Shown piece after piece: positions 44,716 to 54,319 of a stretch of 64,000 nt of DNA; positions within the stretch are counted from its first letter, which is position 1, and every line of letters starts with the position of its first letter. The stretch covers positions 1,391,001 through 1,455,000 of the forward strand of contig NZ_CP092473.1 of the NCBI RefSeq assembly GCF_014287515.2. The letters are read 5' to 3'. The position numbers and the translations under genes are program-made. Below the pieces are notes generated by a model. The model saw only the letters and a list, made by a program, of their open reading frames with translations. It ran no database searches and was not told the origin of the DNA. This DNA is from Roseburia rectibacter. GTDB lineage: Bacteria; Bacillota; Clostridia; Lachnospirales; Lachnospiraceae.

Positions 44716-45705
44716 TTATATGGAATTTTTTAAGATGTTTAAGCGAGAGAACAAATCAGGATGAATCGAAATAGCTGAAACATTCGGGTTTACAGAAGAT
44801 TCGTATTCTCTTGTAATCTTTTCAAATTCACGGATGAATGATTTGATCTCTGTTTTAGAGACTTTCAGTAATTTTAAGTAGTAACAGATAAGGATGATGT
44901 AATCGCCGATTGTTTTGAAATTTATGTATGGCATCCCCATTTCTAAAATCAGGCATTGTTTCATTGGTCTTGAAGGGTCCATTTTTTTGAAACGGGTATC
45001 ATATACCACATCGTTGTGAGCAATGGCATTTCTTAAATCTTTTAAGGCATATACATATTTATAAAGTAATTCCCGGTAAGTATCACTTGATAGATTGATG
45101 CCGATTGCACGGGATACTTTTTCACGCATATCAATGGTCAGGCATGAAAGCAAATATCCAAAATCGCCCATAGTGAGAATTTCAAATATTGCCCATAAAG
45201 GAACTTCATTGTAATTGACATTATTATAAAAATGAGTGATTTTCGGATTCTCTTTTCGGTATGCAGCAGCAATGGCATTTTGTATGGAGCCTTGAAGATT
45301 TAGTTTGTTGTTCTGGTATTTCTTCTTTATATCCTCACGAGTTCCGGCAGGAGCATTCTTGTAGCTGCTGATTGCCTTATCGTACATATCATAGATACTG
45401 CTGGAATCAATTTCTGACATAATGGTGTTCAAAGCAATATTTTTTAGAGCAGTTTCTATAAACATCATTTTTCCATATAAAAGAGATTTTAATTTTGTAT
45501 CATATTGTATGGTTGCGTTAATCTCATTATATGAAGTGAATGGAAGTCTGTTAGAGGAAGATACAAAAAAACGGTATCCTTTATATCCGTGAAAATATCC
45601 GGTATTGATTAGTTGTTGCTTTTGTGAACTCCCTGAGATGGAAATTCCATTATCCCTAAGATGCCGCATTAAAGCATCGGGTGATTTATAATCTGTATTT
45701 GCCAT
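44716..45705 (-). CDS. Abi family (AbiD/AbiF-like) HEPN protein
   Basis: 329 residues. The Abi_2 family N terminus is visible (KSPDALMRHLRDNGISISGSSQKQQLINTGYFHGYKGYRFFV), and a HEPN ribonuclease motif, RNAIAH, occurs near residue 224 in a YVYALKDLRNAIAHNDVVYD context. Such proteins give abortive-infection immunity to phages, probably through RNA cleavage. It lies between the relaxase operon and the polyvalent gene. AGGAGAG precedes its ATG. It has its own terminator, so it is an independent cargo gene. Confidence 0.87.
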   Translation of the reverse strand: MANTDYKSPDALMRHLRDNGISISGSSQKQQLINTGYFHGYKGYRFFVSSSNRLPFTSYNEINATIQYDTKLKSLLYGKMMFIETALKNIALNTIMSEIDSSSIYDMYDKAISSYKNAPAGTREDIKKKYQNNKLNLQGSIQNAIAAAYRKENPKITHFYNNVNYNEVPLWAIFEILTMGDFGYLLSCLTIDMREKVSRAIGINLSSDTYRELLYKYVYALKDLRNAIAHNDVVYDTRFKKMDPSRPMKQCLILEMGMPYINFKTIGDYIILICYYLKLLKVSKTEIKSFIREFEKITREYESSVNPNVSAISIHPDLFSRLNILKNSI

Positions 45706-45767
45706 AGTCTCTCCTAAACATTTGTAATAATAAATTAAGTATAATACATGGGTTTAACATTAACAAG

Positions 45768-47138
45768 CTACAAGATGGGATTATTCTTTTTCCTAGACTG
45801 TTCTGAGGTAAAATCGGGCTGTGTCTGACCGATGTATTGGCTCAAATTTTCCAGTTTTCGGTTTAATGATTGAACCTCTTTTTCACAATCTTTATAGGTG
45901 GAAGTCAGTTCATTTTTCTGTTTCATCAGTTCCTGATATTCTGCTTTTAGCTTATCAACATTCAATCCTTTTAAGTTTATCCCAGTCTGCTCAAGTACAC
46001 GTCGTGCACCGCCATATAGAATGAGCTGGCTTTCGTATCGGCGGAAATATGCGTCTGGGTTCTTTGACTTTTTGTAGGCGATGTGATAGGAGCGGTTGGT
46101 TTTGTACTGCTCGGCATATTTGATGATTTCTGCAGGGTCTTTCATGCGGTGTTCCAGTTTCACAACGCTCTGTTTGGCAGATTTTCCCGCTTCGGTTTTC
46201 ACAGTAATCTGATGCTTCAGATCGGAGAGAGAACCAACTTCATTATAGCTTTGTGCAGCAATCTTCAAATTCTCGATAGTTGCCCATTGCTGGAGTCCGG
46301 GACTGCTTTGGAATTTTTCATCCGAGGTATCAATGAGCCTGCGGGCAGAGTAGTCTTTTTTCGGAATGACAGATTTTCGCTCACGCTTCATTTCGATGCG
46401 TTCCCGGATACGTTCCTTTGTGTATTCCTTACCAAGCGATTTCATACTGCCACGGACAAAACGTTCTTTATCCAGAGGACGGAAAGAGATGTATTTGGCA
46501 GCACTTTCTTCAAAAGATTCCCCTTTAATTTCATATCCTTTGGCTCTCATTAAAAGTAAGAAATCTTCGTATGTGGAAGCTGACTTGATGCAAAAATTGA
46601 TGTCTCTTCTAAGCTGGGTTTTCCAAGTAGAGCCATTCTGCTCAGACTGCCATTCTTTATATTTTTTACCACGTTCACCACCCGGAATGATGATGGAAAG
46701 GTTATGCTCTTTGCATAGTTCATCACTTAGTTTCCGAATGTGGTAATACGACTGTTTGCAGTCGTGATATTTGTTATGCTCGATGTTATCAGCAGCACAA
46801 AATATGATGTGATTATGAATATGTCCTTTATCAATGTGTGTGGTGAGAACATACGAATATTTCCCTTCTAAAACTTTGTCAGCAAGTTCTTTTCCAATGC
46901 GGTGAGCTTCCTCATAACTGACTTCTCCCGGAGCAAAAGCCTGTATCAGATGATAGGCTTTGTTAGGACTGTTCTCCCTGCAATGGTCAAGGGTGTACTT
47001 AAAGTCAATCGCTGCTGTTTCTGGCGCACACGCATAAGATGAAACATAGATTTGCTCATCTGTTTTGTCGGGATTGCAGATGTAATCTATTGCTTTATCA
47101 ACGGTTGCTTTGATAGCATGGATTTTTGTGTATGCCAT
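45768..47138 (-). CDS. relaxase/mobilization nuclease
   Basis: 456 residues. It nicks oriT and pilots single-stranded DNA in conjugal transfer. The N-terminal relaxase domain has IKATVDKAIDYICNPDKT, then YHLIQAFAPGEVSYEEAHRIGKELA, and the metal-binding motif THIDKGHIHNHIIFCAAD (three His). The C-terminal third is a coiled-coil-rich segment (ELMKQKNELTSTYKDCEKEV). It overlaps mobC by 52 bases, so translation is coupled. Type resembles Tn1549/clostridial MobP-like relaxases. Confidence 0.92.
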   Translation of the reverse strand: MAYTKIHAIKATVDKAIDYICNPDKTDEQIYVSSYACAPETAAIDFKYTLDHCRENSPNKAYHLIQAFAPGEVSYEEAHRIGKELADKVLEGKYSYVLTTHIDKGHIHNHIIFCAADNIEHNKYHDCKQSYYHIRKLSDELCKEHNLSIIIPGGERGKKYKEWQSEQNGSTWKTQLRRDINFCIKSASTYEDFLLLMRAKGYEIKGESFEESAAKYISFRPLDKERFVRGSMKSLGKEYTKERIRERIEMKRERKSVIPKKDYSARRLIDTSDEKFQSSPGLQQWATIENLKIAAQSYNEVGSLSDLKHQITVKTEAGKSAKQSVVKLEHRMKDPAEIIKYAEQYKTNRSYHIAYKKSKNPDAYFRRYESQLILYGGARRVLEQTGINLKGLNVDKLKAEYQELMKQKNELTSTYKDCEKEVQSLNRKLENLSQYIGQTQPDFTSEQSRKKNNPIL

Positions 47139-47428
47139 ACTTTATTCATCAACTCCTTTACTTCATTCATATCGTCCTGATAGATGTTTCCGGTACTGTT
47201 TACCCGCTTTGCAATCTGATTCAGACTTGAGCTGATTCGTCCAAGCTCTGTATTATAATTTCGCAGATAACTGTAATCGACATCATACACATATCCATAT
47301 AAAATCAGTTTGCGTAAAAAGGCTGACATGCTTTTCATGCCGGATGCTTTGAACTTGGTATTGAGAATGTATTGTTCATCATTACTGAGATAAAATTGCA
47401 CCGGATTAGTGCGGTTTCGGTTTGCCAT
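47087..47428 (-). CDS. MobC-type relaxosome accessory protein
   Basis: 113 residues. A short basic ribbon-helix-helix-like N terminus (NRTNPVQFYLSNDEQYILNTKFKASGMKSMSAFLRKLIL) is followed by a helical stretch, LRNYNTELGRISSSLNQIAKRVNSTGNIY, which is the MobC signature. It binds oriT and helps the relaxase nick. AAAGGA lies 10 bases upstream. The region just upstream is the probable oriT. Confidence 0.9.
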   Translation of the reverse strand: MANRNRTNPVQFYLSNDEQYILNTKFKASGMKSMSAFLRKLILYGYVYDVDYSYLRNYNTELGRISSSLNQIAKRVNSTGNIYQDDMNEVKELMNKVWHTQKSMLSKQPLIKQ

Positions 47429-47439
47429 TGTGCCATGTC

Positions 47440-47780
47440 CTTTCTAAATTTGGGTACAAAAAAACTGCTGTAAAATGTTCGATTTTTACAACAGTCTGTT
47501 TCGTGTTTTATTCAATTTTGGGTGTAATTACCCATAGCAAATTGTAGCAAAAACGGTAAGAAAGGTCAATGCATTTCGACGGTAAAATGAAGAATAACCG
47601 AAGAAAAATCGAGAGAGGGTTAGGGATACTTCCCTATGGAAATTCGACCACACAGACGATAGGAAAGTGTGGGGGATTTCGCCTGTGTCATGACACAGGC
47701 AGTGCTTGCTAAGGTTGTTTTTGGCACTCCTGGAGGGTGTGCCGGATGTTTTATTAGTTTAGAAAAAGTAAATAAAGACT
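47440..47780. other. probable oriT region with palindromes
   Basis: The gap before mobC holds CTGCTGTAAAA pairing with TTTTTACAACAG (about 47463-47493), TGGGT/ACCCA (47519-47534) and a perfect 20-base palindrome, GCCTGTGTCATGACACAGGC, at 47681-47700. Transfer origins usually lie next to mobC and contain such repeats. The nick site cannot be placed from sequence alone. Confidence 0.5.
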
Positions 47781-47808
47781 TGACGTTTAAATCTTACACG
47801 CGTAAGAT
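47780..47808 (+). promoter_or_regulatory. promoter with BlaI-type operator, site 1
   Basis: TTGACG at 47780-47785, 17-bp spacer, TAAGAT at 47803-47808. The dyad ATCTTAC-ACGC-GTAAGAT (47791-47808) covers the -10. Same operator form occurs at three other promoters in this region. Confidence 0.75.
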
Positions 47809-47856
47809 ATGAGGTGATATCAATTTCAAATTTTAAAATGGAATGGAGGAAGGGGC

Positions 47857-48369
47857 ATGAAAATACAGAGAAAAATATGGAACTATATATTGATACTTGT
47901 ACTTGGTATGATGGGCATGATTACAATTATCTTCTTTTTAGTTGAGAAATTGCTGCTGGGGGACGGGAGATGTTATATACCGCAGAGAGCAATTATGATT
48001 GCTTTGATGTTATGCGTGTTTTGGCAGGTAGCATTGATAACAGTGGCATGTCTGTTAGGAAGGCGGATTAAAAAGAGTTTTCATGGTGTAGTCAAAATGA
48101 TGATGACGATAGTAACCGTTTCCGGTACTCTTTGTCTTGTTTTGTTTCTCGCATGGAATTGGTTGATATATAGTTTTAAGTTTGATGAAAAAGTAGAGCA
48201 ATATGATGAACATATCGCTTTATATGTGAATAATACATTTGTAAGAACCAGATTTAGATATCCGCATTATATGTATGAAGAAAACTGGTTAATCATGAGA
48301 ACGTTAAGTGATGATGAATTGCAGGAGGCAGTTTTGAAATATGGTGATCCAGATGATTATTATAATTAA
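47857..48369 (+). CDS. membrane protein in the BlaI regulon, unknown function
   Basis: 170 residues with three hydrophobic segments (about residues 10-30, 43-66 and 78-104), then a soluble tail of 65 residues rich in Tyr and acidic residues (VRTRFRYPHYMYEENW). No enzymatic motif. The gene lies just after operator 1, and the PBP gene with operator 2 follows. It is likely induced with the PBP operon. Its AT-rich composition differs from the core chromosome. Confidence 0.7.
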   Translation: MKIQRKIWNYILILVLGMMGMITIIFFLVEKLLLGDGRCYIPQRAIMIALMLCVFWQVALITVACLLGRRIKKSFHGVVKMMMTIVTVSGTLCLVLFLAWNWLIYSFKFDEKVEQYDEHIALYVNNTFVRTRFRYPHYMYEENWLIMRTLSDDELQEAVLKYGDPDDYYN

Positions 48370-48428
48370 CATAGGAAATTTGATAGAATTTATAGATTCA
48401 AATTTTTGAAATACAATGGGAAAAATTT

Positions 48429-48456
48429 TTGAATTGAAATCTTACAACCGTAAGAA
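48429..48456 (+). promoter_or_regulatory. promoter with BlaI-type operator, site 2 (PBP operon)
   Basis: TTGAAT at 48429-48434, 16-bp spacer, TAAGAA at 48451-48456. The dyad ATCTTAC-AACC-GTAAGA (48439-48455) overlaps the -10. It is followed at once by AAAAGGAG and the ATG at 48468. Confidence 0.7.
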
Positions 48457-48467
48457 AAGGAGATGCT

Positions 48468-50558
48468 ATGACGAAAAAAAAGAAAAAAAGCAGGATATAC
48501 ATTATATGGCTCGTGAATTAATGTTTGATTACAGCTGTGGTTGCCTTTTTTGTATGGTATGAAAGTGTACCTGATGTATCACCGGAGAAGGTTCTTAAAA
48601 CATATATGGCTCATATTTCAAATCGAGAATATGAACAAATGTATGAAATGATTGATGCAGGAATATCTGGGAATATCAGTCAGGAAGATTTTGTAAAACG
48701 TAATTCTGCTATTTATGAGGGAATTGATGTAGATAATATGAAAGTTCATATCACATCTTATGATAAAGAACAAAAAGAGATCTGTTATGAAACATCTATG
48801 GATACTGTTGCAGGAAACGTAACTTTTGAAAATAAGGCATCATTTATACTGGAAAAAGGCAAATATAAGCTGATATGGAATGATTCTTTGATATTTCCAG
48901 AACTGGATTCCACAGATAAAGTAAAAGTGTCTTCAACAAGTGCTAAGAGAGGGCAGATTATAGACCGAAATGGTCACTTGCTTGCAGGCGAGGGAGTGGC
49001 TTCTTCTATAGACGTAGTTCCCGGAGAATTAGAGAATAAGAATGATGCTATCAGCCAGTTGGCAGAATTATTGGAAATGAAAACAGAAGATATAGAAAAA
49101 AAATTAGCAGCAAAATGGGTAAAAGATGATTCATTTGTACCATTAAAAACAGTTCCAAAGGTGAATGAATTAAAACTGATGTCGATTGAGCCAGATCAGG
49201 AAACATTGGCAGAGAAAGACAGACAGGAGAAATTATTAGAGATTCCAGGTGTGAAAATTTTAGATATCACTGTAAGGGAATACCCACTGGGGGAGGCTGC
49301 TGCACATTTAGTGGGATATGTTCAAAACGTTACAGCAGAAGATTTAGAAGAACACGCAGGGGAGGGATATACATCGAACAGTGTGATTGGAAAAAGTGGA
49401 ATGGAAGGATTATTTGAAAAAGAATTAAAGGGACAGAATGGGTGTTCTATTACTATTGTTGATTCAAATGGCAATAAGAAAAAAATCATAGTAAGCACGA
49501 TTGTAGAAAATGGAAAAGATATAAAACTAACGATAGATTCGAATTTGCAAAAAGAATTATATGAACAATTTAAAGATGATAAGAGCTGTTCAGTTGCTAT
49601 GAATCAGTATACGGGAGAAGTATTGGCTTTAGTCAGTACACCTTCATATGATAACAACGATTTTATTAGGGGCATGTCAAGTGAAAAGTGGAATGCGCTG
49701 AATGAAGATGAGAACAAACCTATGTATAATCGTTTTCGACAGGTCTGGTGTCCAGGCTCTACGTTTAAGCCAATCATAGCTGCTATTGGATTAACAACGG
49801 GGGCGATTAATCCTAACGAGGATTATGGAAATGAAGGTTTGAGCTGGCAGAAAGATTCATCATGGGGGTCTTATCATGTAACGACGCTTCATGCCTATGA
49901 GCCAGTTATTTTAAAAAATGCTTTGATATATTCAGACAATATTTATTTTGCCAAGGCGGCATTAAAAATTGGTGAAGGAGATATGGAAAGTTCATTGACA
50001 AAATTGGGATTCAATGAAGAACTTCCGTTTGATATTAAAGTGGCGAAATCGCAGTTTTCTAACACAGATAAAATTGAGAAAGAGATACAGTTGGCTGATA
50101 GTGGGTATGGACAAGGTCAGATTCTTGTAAATCCTTTGCATATGGCTTGTATATATTCTGCATTTTGCAATGAAGGAAATATGATAAAACCATATCTTAC
50201 ATATAAGGAAGATGCGATACCGAACGTTTGGATCACAGCGGCATTTACAAAGGATGCAGCACAGATGGTTTTGGAGGATACAAAAGAAGTCATAAACAAT
50301 CCTCATGGTACTGGCTATGCAGCATGCAGAACGGATATTACATTGGCTGGAAAAACAGGAACTGCAGAAATCAAAGCGTCAAAAGAAGATACAACAGGAA
50401 CGGAATTGGGATGGTTTTCTGTTTTTACAACGGATGAAAATATGGATCGTCCTATTATGATTATTAGTATGGTAGAAGATGTAAAGGGAAGAGGTGGAAG
50501 TGGTTATGTTGTCAAAAAAGATAGTCAGGTTCTTGAAAAGTGGTTGTCTGATAATTAG
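48468..50558 (+). pseudogene. MecA-like class B penicillin-binding protein with in-frame stop in the anchor
   Basis: A strong ribosome site (AAAAGGAG) and ATG start MTKKKKKSRIYIIWLVN, then TAA at 48519-48521, then in frame CLITAVVAFFVWYESVPD. Without that stop it is one protein of 696 residues: a membrane anchor, an NTF2-like MecA_N domain (VSPEKVLKTYMAHISNREYEQMYEM), a dimerisation domain (SAKRGQIIDRNGHLLAGEG), and a transpeptidase with STFK near residue 431, SDN and KTGT all intact. It is the type of low-affinity PBP that gives beta-lactam resistance. Translation might restart at TTG 48525, but the anchor would be shortened. The TAA may be a real mutation or a base error. Confidence 0.85.
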
Positions 50559-51729
50559 TATAGGATTTTTGATGGAAATTTCGGGATGTAAAGGGAATAC
50601 AGAAGAACCAGTAGCTTCTGAATCTGTTGAAATTGTCGATGAGAGAAAAATAGATGACAATTTTATAAACATTCCGATAGATATTTATGTGGAAGCTGCA
50701 AAAAACAATGAACTAACGGATATGGAAACCGTATGTAAAGTCATAAAAAGATTCGGGGAATGTGGATATGCAGCGGTTGATTGTGAAAATCGAGTTGATA
50801 TGACACAAATGCAAAGTGTGATGGATTTTTGTGATTCGGTAGAGAACCAGAAAGAAGCAGAAGTGACAATTATCCAAGTGAGTAGTTTGGGAGGATTTTC
50901 AGTCTATCATTTACAGACAGAAAATGGAGTGGTTCATGTGAAAAGATGTTACTACGGATATAAAGATGGAATTATGAAAAGTGAAGATGAGGGTGAATAT
51001 CAAACCGATTATTGGAGATATACCGATGATGGATATCTGATGTTTTCTGGAACTTATTTTTCAGAAGAATTGTATGTATTAACATTAAGTTCTGCAGAAG
51101 AGCATGTAGCATTTCGTATACTGCCATTGGATGCAAAGTGTCGGGAATTAAATGAAAAATATCTTTTGCCAATAGGATATGAGTTAAATAATATGTTTTT
51201 AGTGGATTGGAATGAGGATGATTTTGGAGAACTGAATTTCTATGACATGTTTGATTTGTTGTATCCAAAGTTGCATAATGAAAAATTTCCATATGTAGCA
51301 GATGATAACTTAGGCATAGGTGCAGTTTATCATATTCCTAAAACAGAGTTTGAAAATGTAATTATGGAATATTTTAATATCGACAGTGATAAATTGCAGA
51401 AAAAAACTATTTACGATTATCAAACTCAAACATACGAATATAAACCAAGAGGATTTTATGAGATAGAGTATCCAGAATATCCATATTCCGAGGTGGTTGG
51501 GTATACGGAACATTCGGATGGAACGATTACGCTCAATGTTCATGTAGTATATCCGTATGCAGGAGATTCTGATGTATATATGCATGATGTTACGGTCAGA
51601 CTGTTATCTGATGGTAGAGTACAGTATGTATCAAATTACATTGTTTCAGAGGAAGAAAATAACAACATTACATGGCATACGCCACGCTTAACCGAAGATG
51701 AATGGAATGATATATATGGAGGACAGTAA
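50506..51729 (+). CDS. lipoprotein, paralogue 1 of three, unknown function
   Basis: 407 residues from the ATG; it overlaps the PBP gene by 53 bases. The signal ends in a lipobox, ISGC, so it should be membrane-tethered outside the cell. Shared family features with the next two genes are a CRELNEKYLLPIGYELNNMFLVDWNEDD block, IPKTEFENVIMEYF, and YSEVVGYTEHSDGTITLNVHVVY near the C terminus. It may belong to a DUF6070-like group; function unknown. Probably cotranscribed with the PBP. Confidence 0.75.
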   Translation: MLSKKIVRFLKSGCLIISIGFLMEISGCKGNTEEPVASESVEIVDERKIDDNFINIPIDIYVEAAKNNELTDMETVCKVIKRFGECGYAAVDCENRVDMTQMQSVMDFCDSVENQKEAEVTIIQVSSLGGFSVYHLQTENGVVHVKRCYYGYKDGIMKSEDEGEYQTDYWRYTDDGYLMFSGTYFSEELYVLTLSSAEEHVAFRILPLDAKCRELNEKYLLPIGYELNNMFLVDWNEDDFGELNFYDMFDLLYPKLHNEKFPYVADDNLGIGAVYHIPKTEFENVIMEYFNIDSDKLQKKTIYDYQTQTYEYKPRGFYEIEYPEYPYSEVVGYTEHSDGTITLNVHVVYPYAGDSDVYMHDVTVRLLSDGRVQYVSNYIVSEEENNNITWHTPRLTEDEWNDIYGGQ

Positions 51730-53000
51730 TGGAAGATATAAAATGGTTTATAAAAAAGTTTGGAATCATTTTTGTTATCCTCTTGGTGATGATTGTAAGT
51801 GTAGGAATCTTTTTTGAGAAGAACGTGAGAAAATCATCAGCAGAGGAAACATGGGAAAAGCCAGTACAGATATCAGATATAGAGTTTTGGCAGGAGGAGT
51901 CTGATTACGAGAGGGAAAATGAAGATAATTCGCCGTATTGGATTATTCCACAATCAAAAAGTTTACTGTCTGAAGAAGAGAGCAAAAATATCCAAAATGA
52001 AGCACTAACTGCGGCAGAACTGGTGAAGGTGGTATATAAGGATATTGTAATTATAGATGATGTACCTGCCTATGCTTCTGGAATTGATGGTTTTACAAAT
52101 GAACAGGGAGAACAGGTTATAAAAATACTTGGAAAAAGTGGATATGTATGCGTTAAAGAAAATGTAGAGATGCAAAATTATGATAAATTGCAAAATTTCT
52201 ATAAAAGTTATCTTATTGGTCAGGATACATTGATAACAGTATTTGTGGTTCAAGCTGATGGATTGCTTGGCGCACAGACATTTGTCTATCGAAATGAAAA
52301 GTTGCAAAGTTACTATGTAGGTATTCGATGGAGAGAGGGCGGAGAACCAGAGATACTTGGAACTTCGGTAAGTGATTTGTCAGAAATTAAATTTACTGAA
52401 AAAGGATATTTTATTTATACGTTTGAAAATCCAGTTGCGCATGCAGGATTGAGAGAATATTGGAGAGTAAAGTTACTTCCAGAAAAATGCAGAGAACTTA
52501 CAGAAAAATATATAGCTGGTCTTAGTTATGTAAATTATAATATGCTGGTTGTAAACTGGGATAGCAGCAATGTGGAAGATATATTGATGCCTTGCATGTT
52601 TGAGGATATTTATCGAATTTATACAGGGAAAAATTTAAAAACGGACAATGGGGGGATTCCAGCAGAAGAATACGAGAAAATAATGACTACATATTTCCCG
52701 GTATCCACGGAACAACTAAGAAAATATTGTAAATATAACGTAAAAAGTAATAGCTATGAATATGACATGATTTCTGCCAGCCCATATCCACCGTTTGGAG
52801 AAGTGGTTGATTATACGGAAAACTCTGATGGAACGATTACTCTGATTGTAGATGGAGTATGGGCAGATTATAATTCCGACTGCGCATTTACAAATCGAAT
52901 TGTGGTTCAGCCATTTGAAGATGGAACTTTTAGATATTTAGCCAATTCTATTGAACAAAAAGAATTGGAATTGCCAGTCATAGCAAGAATGAATCCTTAA
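51729..53000 (+). CDS. membrane-anchored protein, paralogue 2 of three
   Basis: 423 residues. An N-terminal anchor (about residues 9-29) lacks a lipobox. The conserved blocks are CRELTEKYIAGLSYVNYNMLVVNWDSS, IPAEEYEKIMTTYFPVSTEQL, and FGEVVDYTENSDGTITLIVDGVW. The ATG shares one base with the previous stop. It is clearly a diverged tandem copy of the neighbouring genes. Confidence 0.75.
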   Translation: MEDIKWFIKKFGIIFVILLVMIVSVGIFFEKNVRKSSAEETWEKPVQISDIEFWQEESDYERENEDNSPYWIIPQSKSLLSEEESKNIQNEALTAAELVKVVYKDIVIIDDVPAYASGIDGFTNEQGEQVIKILGKSGYVCVKENVEMQNYDKLQNFYKSYLIGQDTLITVFVVQADGLLGAQTFVYRNEKLQSYYVGIRWREGGEPEILGTSVSDLSEIKFTEKGYFIYTFENPVAHAGLREYWRVKLLPEKCRELTEKYIAGLSYVNYNMLVVNWDSSNVEDILMPCMFEDIYRIYTGKNLKTDNGGIPAEEYEKIMTTYFPVSTEQLRKYCKYNVKSNSYEYDMISASPYPPFGEVVDYTENSDGTITLIVDGVWADYNSDCAFTNRIVVQPFEDGTFRYLANSIEQKELELPVIARMNP

Positions 53001-53027
53001 TGTGGCTGGAAGGAAAGGACGATATTT

Positions 53028-54278
53028 ATGAAAAAGCGTATTTGGTTCATTGTGCTGATCAGTTGTTTATTATGTGGATGTATAAGACGAGGTAGGACAT
53101 TGGACAGTCAGTTGATGGATAGTAGAGAGGTTGATTTTTCGGAAGAAAATGAGAACAACAAAGAAGATATTACAGAACAGTGGGAAAAAGGTTATGACCT
53201 TCCAATAAATGAGACAGAAAGAAAAGAAGCAGAGGATGAGTGTAAAAAGGTTTTAGTGCTTATTTCTGATATTTATATTCTGGCAGATAAAGGGGATGCA
53301 GTCAATCCAGTTCTGGATGATAAGACAATCTATAAAATGCAGGATCGCATAAAAGAAAAAGGATATCCGGTTACAACGATGAAAGCATATGCAGCAATGG
53401 AAAATTATAAAAGAGTTGAAGCTTTTCTTAAAAACTGTCAGGACGAGAAGGAAGGTTCGGTAGTGCTTTATGAGTTACATTCGGACGGAGGCATTGGCAG
53501 AGATAAATTTATTTTTGATGGAAAAGATATGTATTTAATAAGTGCATGTGCTACATGGAACAGCAATGATACCTACGGAATGTCCTATATATCTTATGCA
53601 AGGATAAAAGAGTGGAAGTATACAGAGAAAGGATGGTTTGGGTATGAGTTATGTGTTCCAGAACCACCGGAAGTTACCGAGATTGTTGATGGAAGTTGTT
53701 TGGTAAGAATAAAACCAATGACTAAGGAACAAAGGGAAATGTCAGAAAAATGTGTACAAGGTCTGGGGTATCAGGGAAATAATCTTTTATGCTCGAATTG
53801 GGATACTGACCATATGGAAAAACTGGATTATAATGGAATGTATGAATATCTGTTTGCCATGAAATATCACAAGGCGTTTGATGCCGAGGATTATCCAAAT
53901 GGAATACCAAAAGAAGAATTTGAGAGTTTGATCATGGAATATCTTCCAGTAACAGCAGAGCAAATACGGGAGTATGCAGAATTTGATGAGAAAAACCAGA
54001 CATATTATTGGGCACGACTTGGGTGTCTCAATTATGCGCCTACTTTCTTTGGAACGTCTCTGCCGGAGCTTGTCAATATCAAAGAAAATGAGGATGGGAC
54101 AATCTCATTAACAGTTGAAGCGGTTTGTGATATGGTCATTTGTGATGATGCGGTTATAACCCATGAACTTATAGTAAAGTTTGCTGATGATGGTAGCTTT
54201 CAATATTTGGGAAATGAAATCCTTAATAATGGAATTGAGGAGATACCTGCCTATCAATACCGTATTTGTAAAGGGTAA
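53028..54278 (+). CDS. lipoprotein, paralogue 3 of three
   Basis: 416 residues with lipobox LLCGC. Conserved blocks are EQREMSEKCVQGLGYQGNNLLCSNWDTDH, IPKEEFESLIMEYLPVTAEQIREYAEFDEK, and NEDGTISLTVEAV. It begins 27 bases after paralogue 2 behind AAAGGACG. Identity between the three is low outside the blocks, so the duplications are old. No function is recognised. Confidence 0.75.
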   Translation: MKKRIWFIVLISCLLCGCIRRGRTLDSQLMDSREVDFSEENENNKEDITEQWEKGYDLPINETERKEAEDECKKVLVLISDIYILADKGDAVNPVLDDKTIYKMQDRIKEKGYPVTTMKAYAAMENYKRVEAFLKNCQDEKEGSVVLYELHSDGGIGRDKFIFDGKDMYLISACATWNSNDTYGMSYISYARIKEWKYTEKGWFGYELCVPEPPEVTEIVDGSCLVRIKPMTKEQREMSEKCVQGLGYQGNNLLCSNWDTDHMEKLDYNGMYEYLFAMKYHKAFDAEDYPNGIPKEEFESLIMEYLPVTAEQIREYAEFDEKNQTYYWARLGCLNYAPTFFGTSLPELVNIKENEDGTISLTVEAVCDMVICDDAVITHELIVKFADDGSFQYLGNEILNNGIEEIPAYQYRICKG

Positions 54279-54319
54279 TGTAGTAAGGAGCATAGATACA
54301 AAATAAGGAAGGAAAAAAC

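Noticed and set aside
46083..46746. Plus-strand frames of 126-156 codons inside the relaxase gene
   Set aside because: They mirror the relaxase coding strand and lack start signals or domains.
47681..47700. Perfect palindrome as an intrinsic terminator
   Set aside because: No loop and no T-run on either side; the place next to mobC suits oriT or an operator better.
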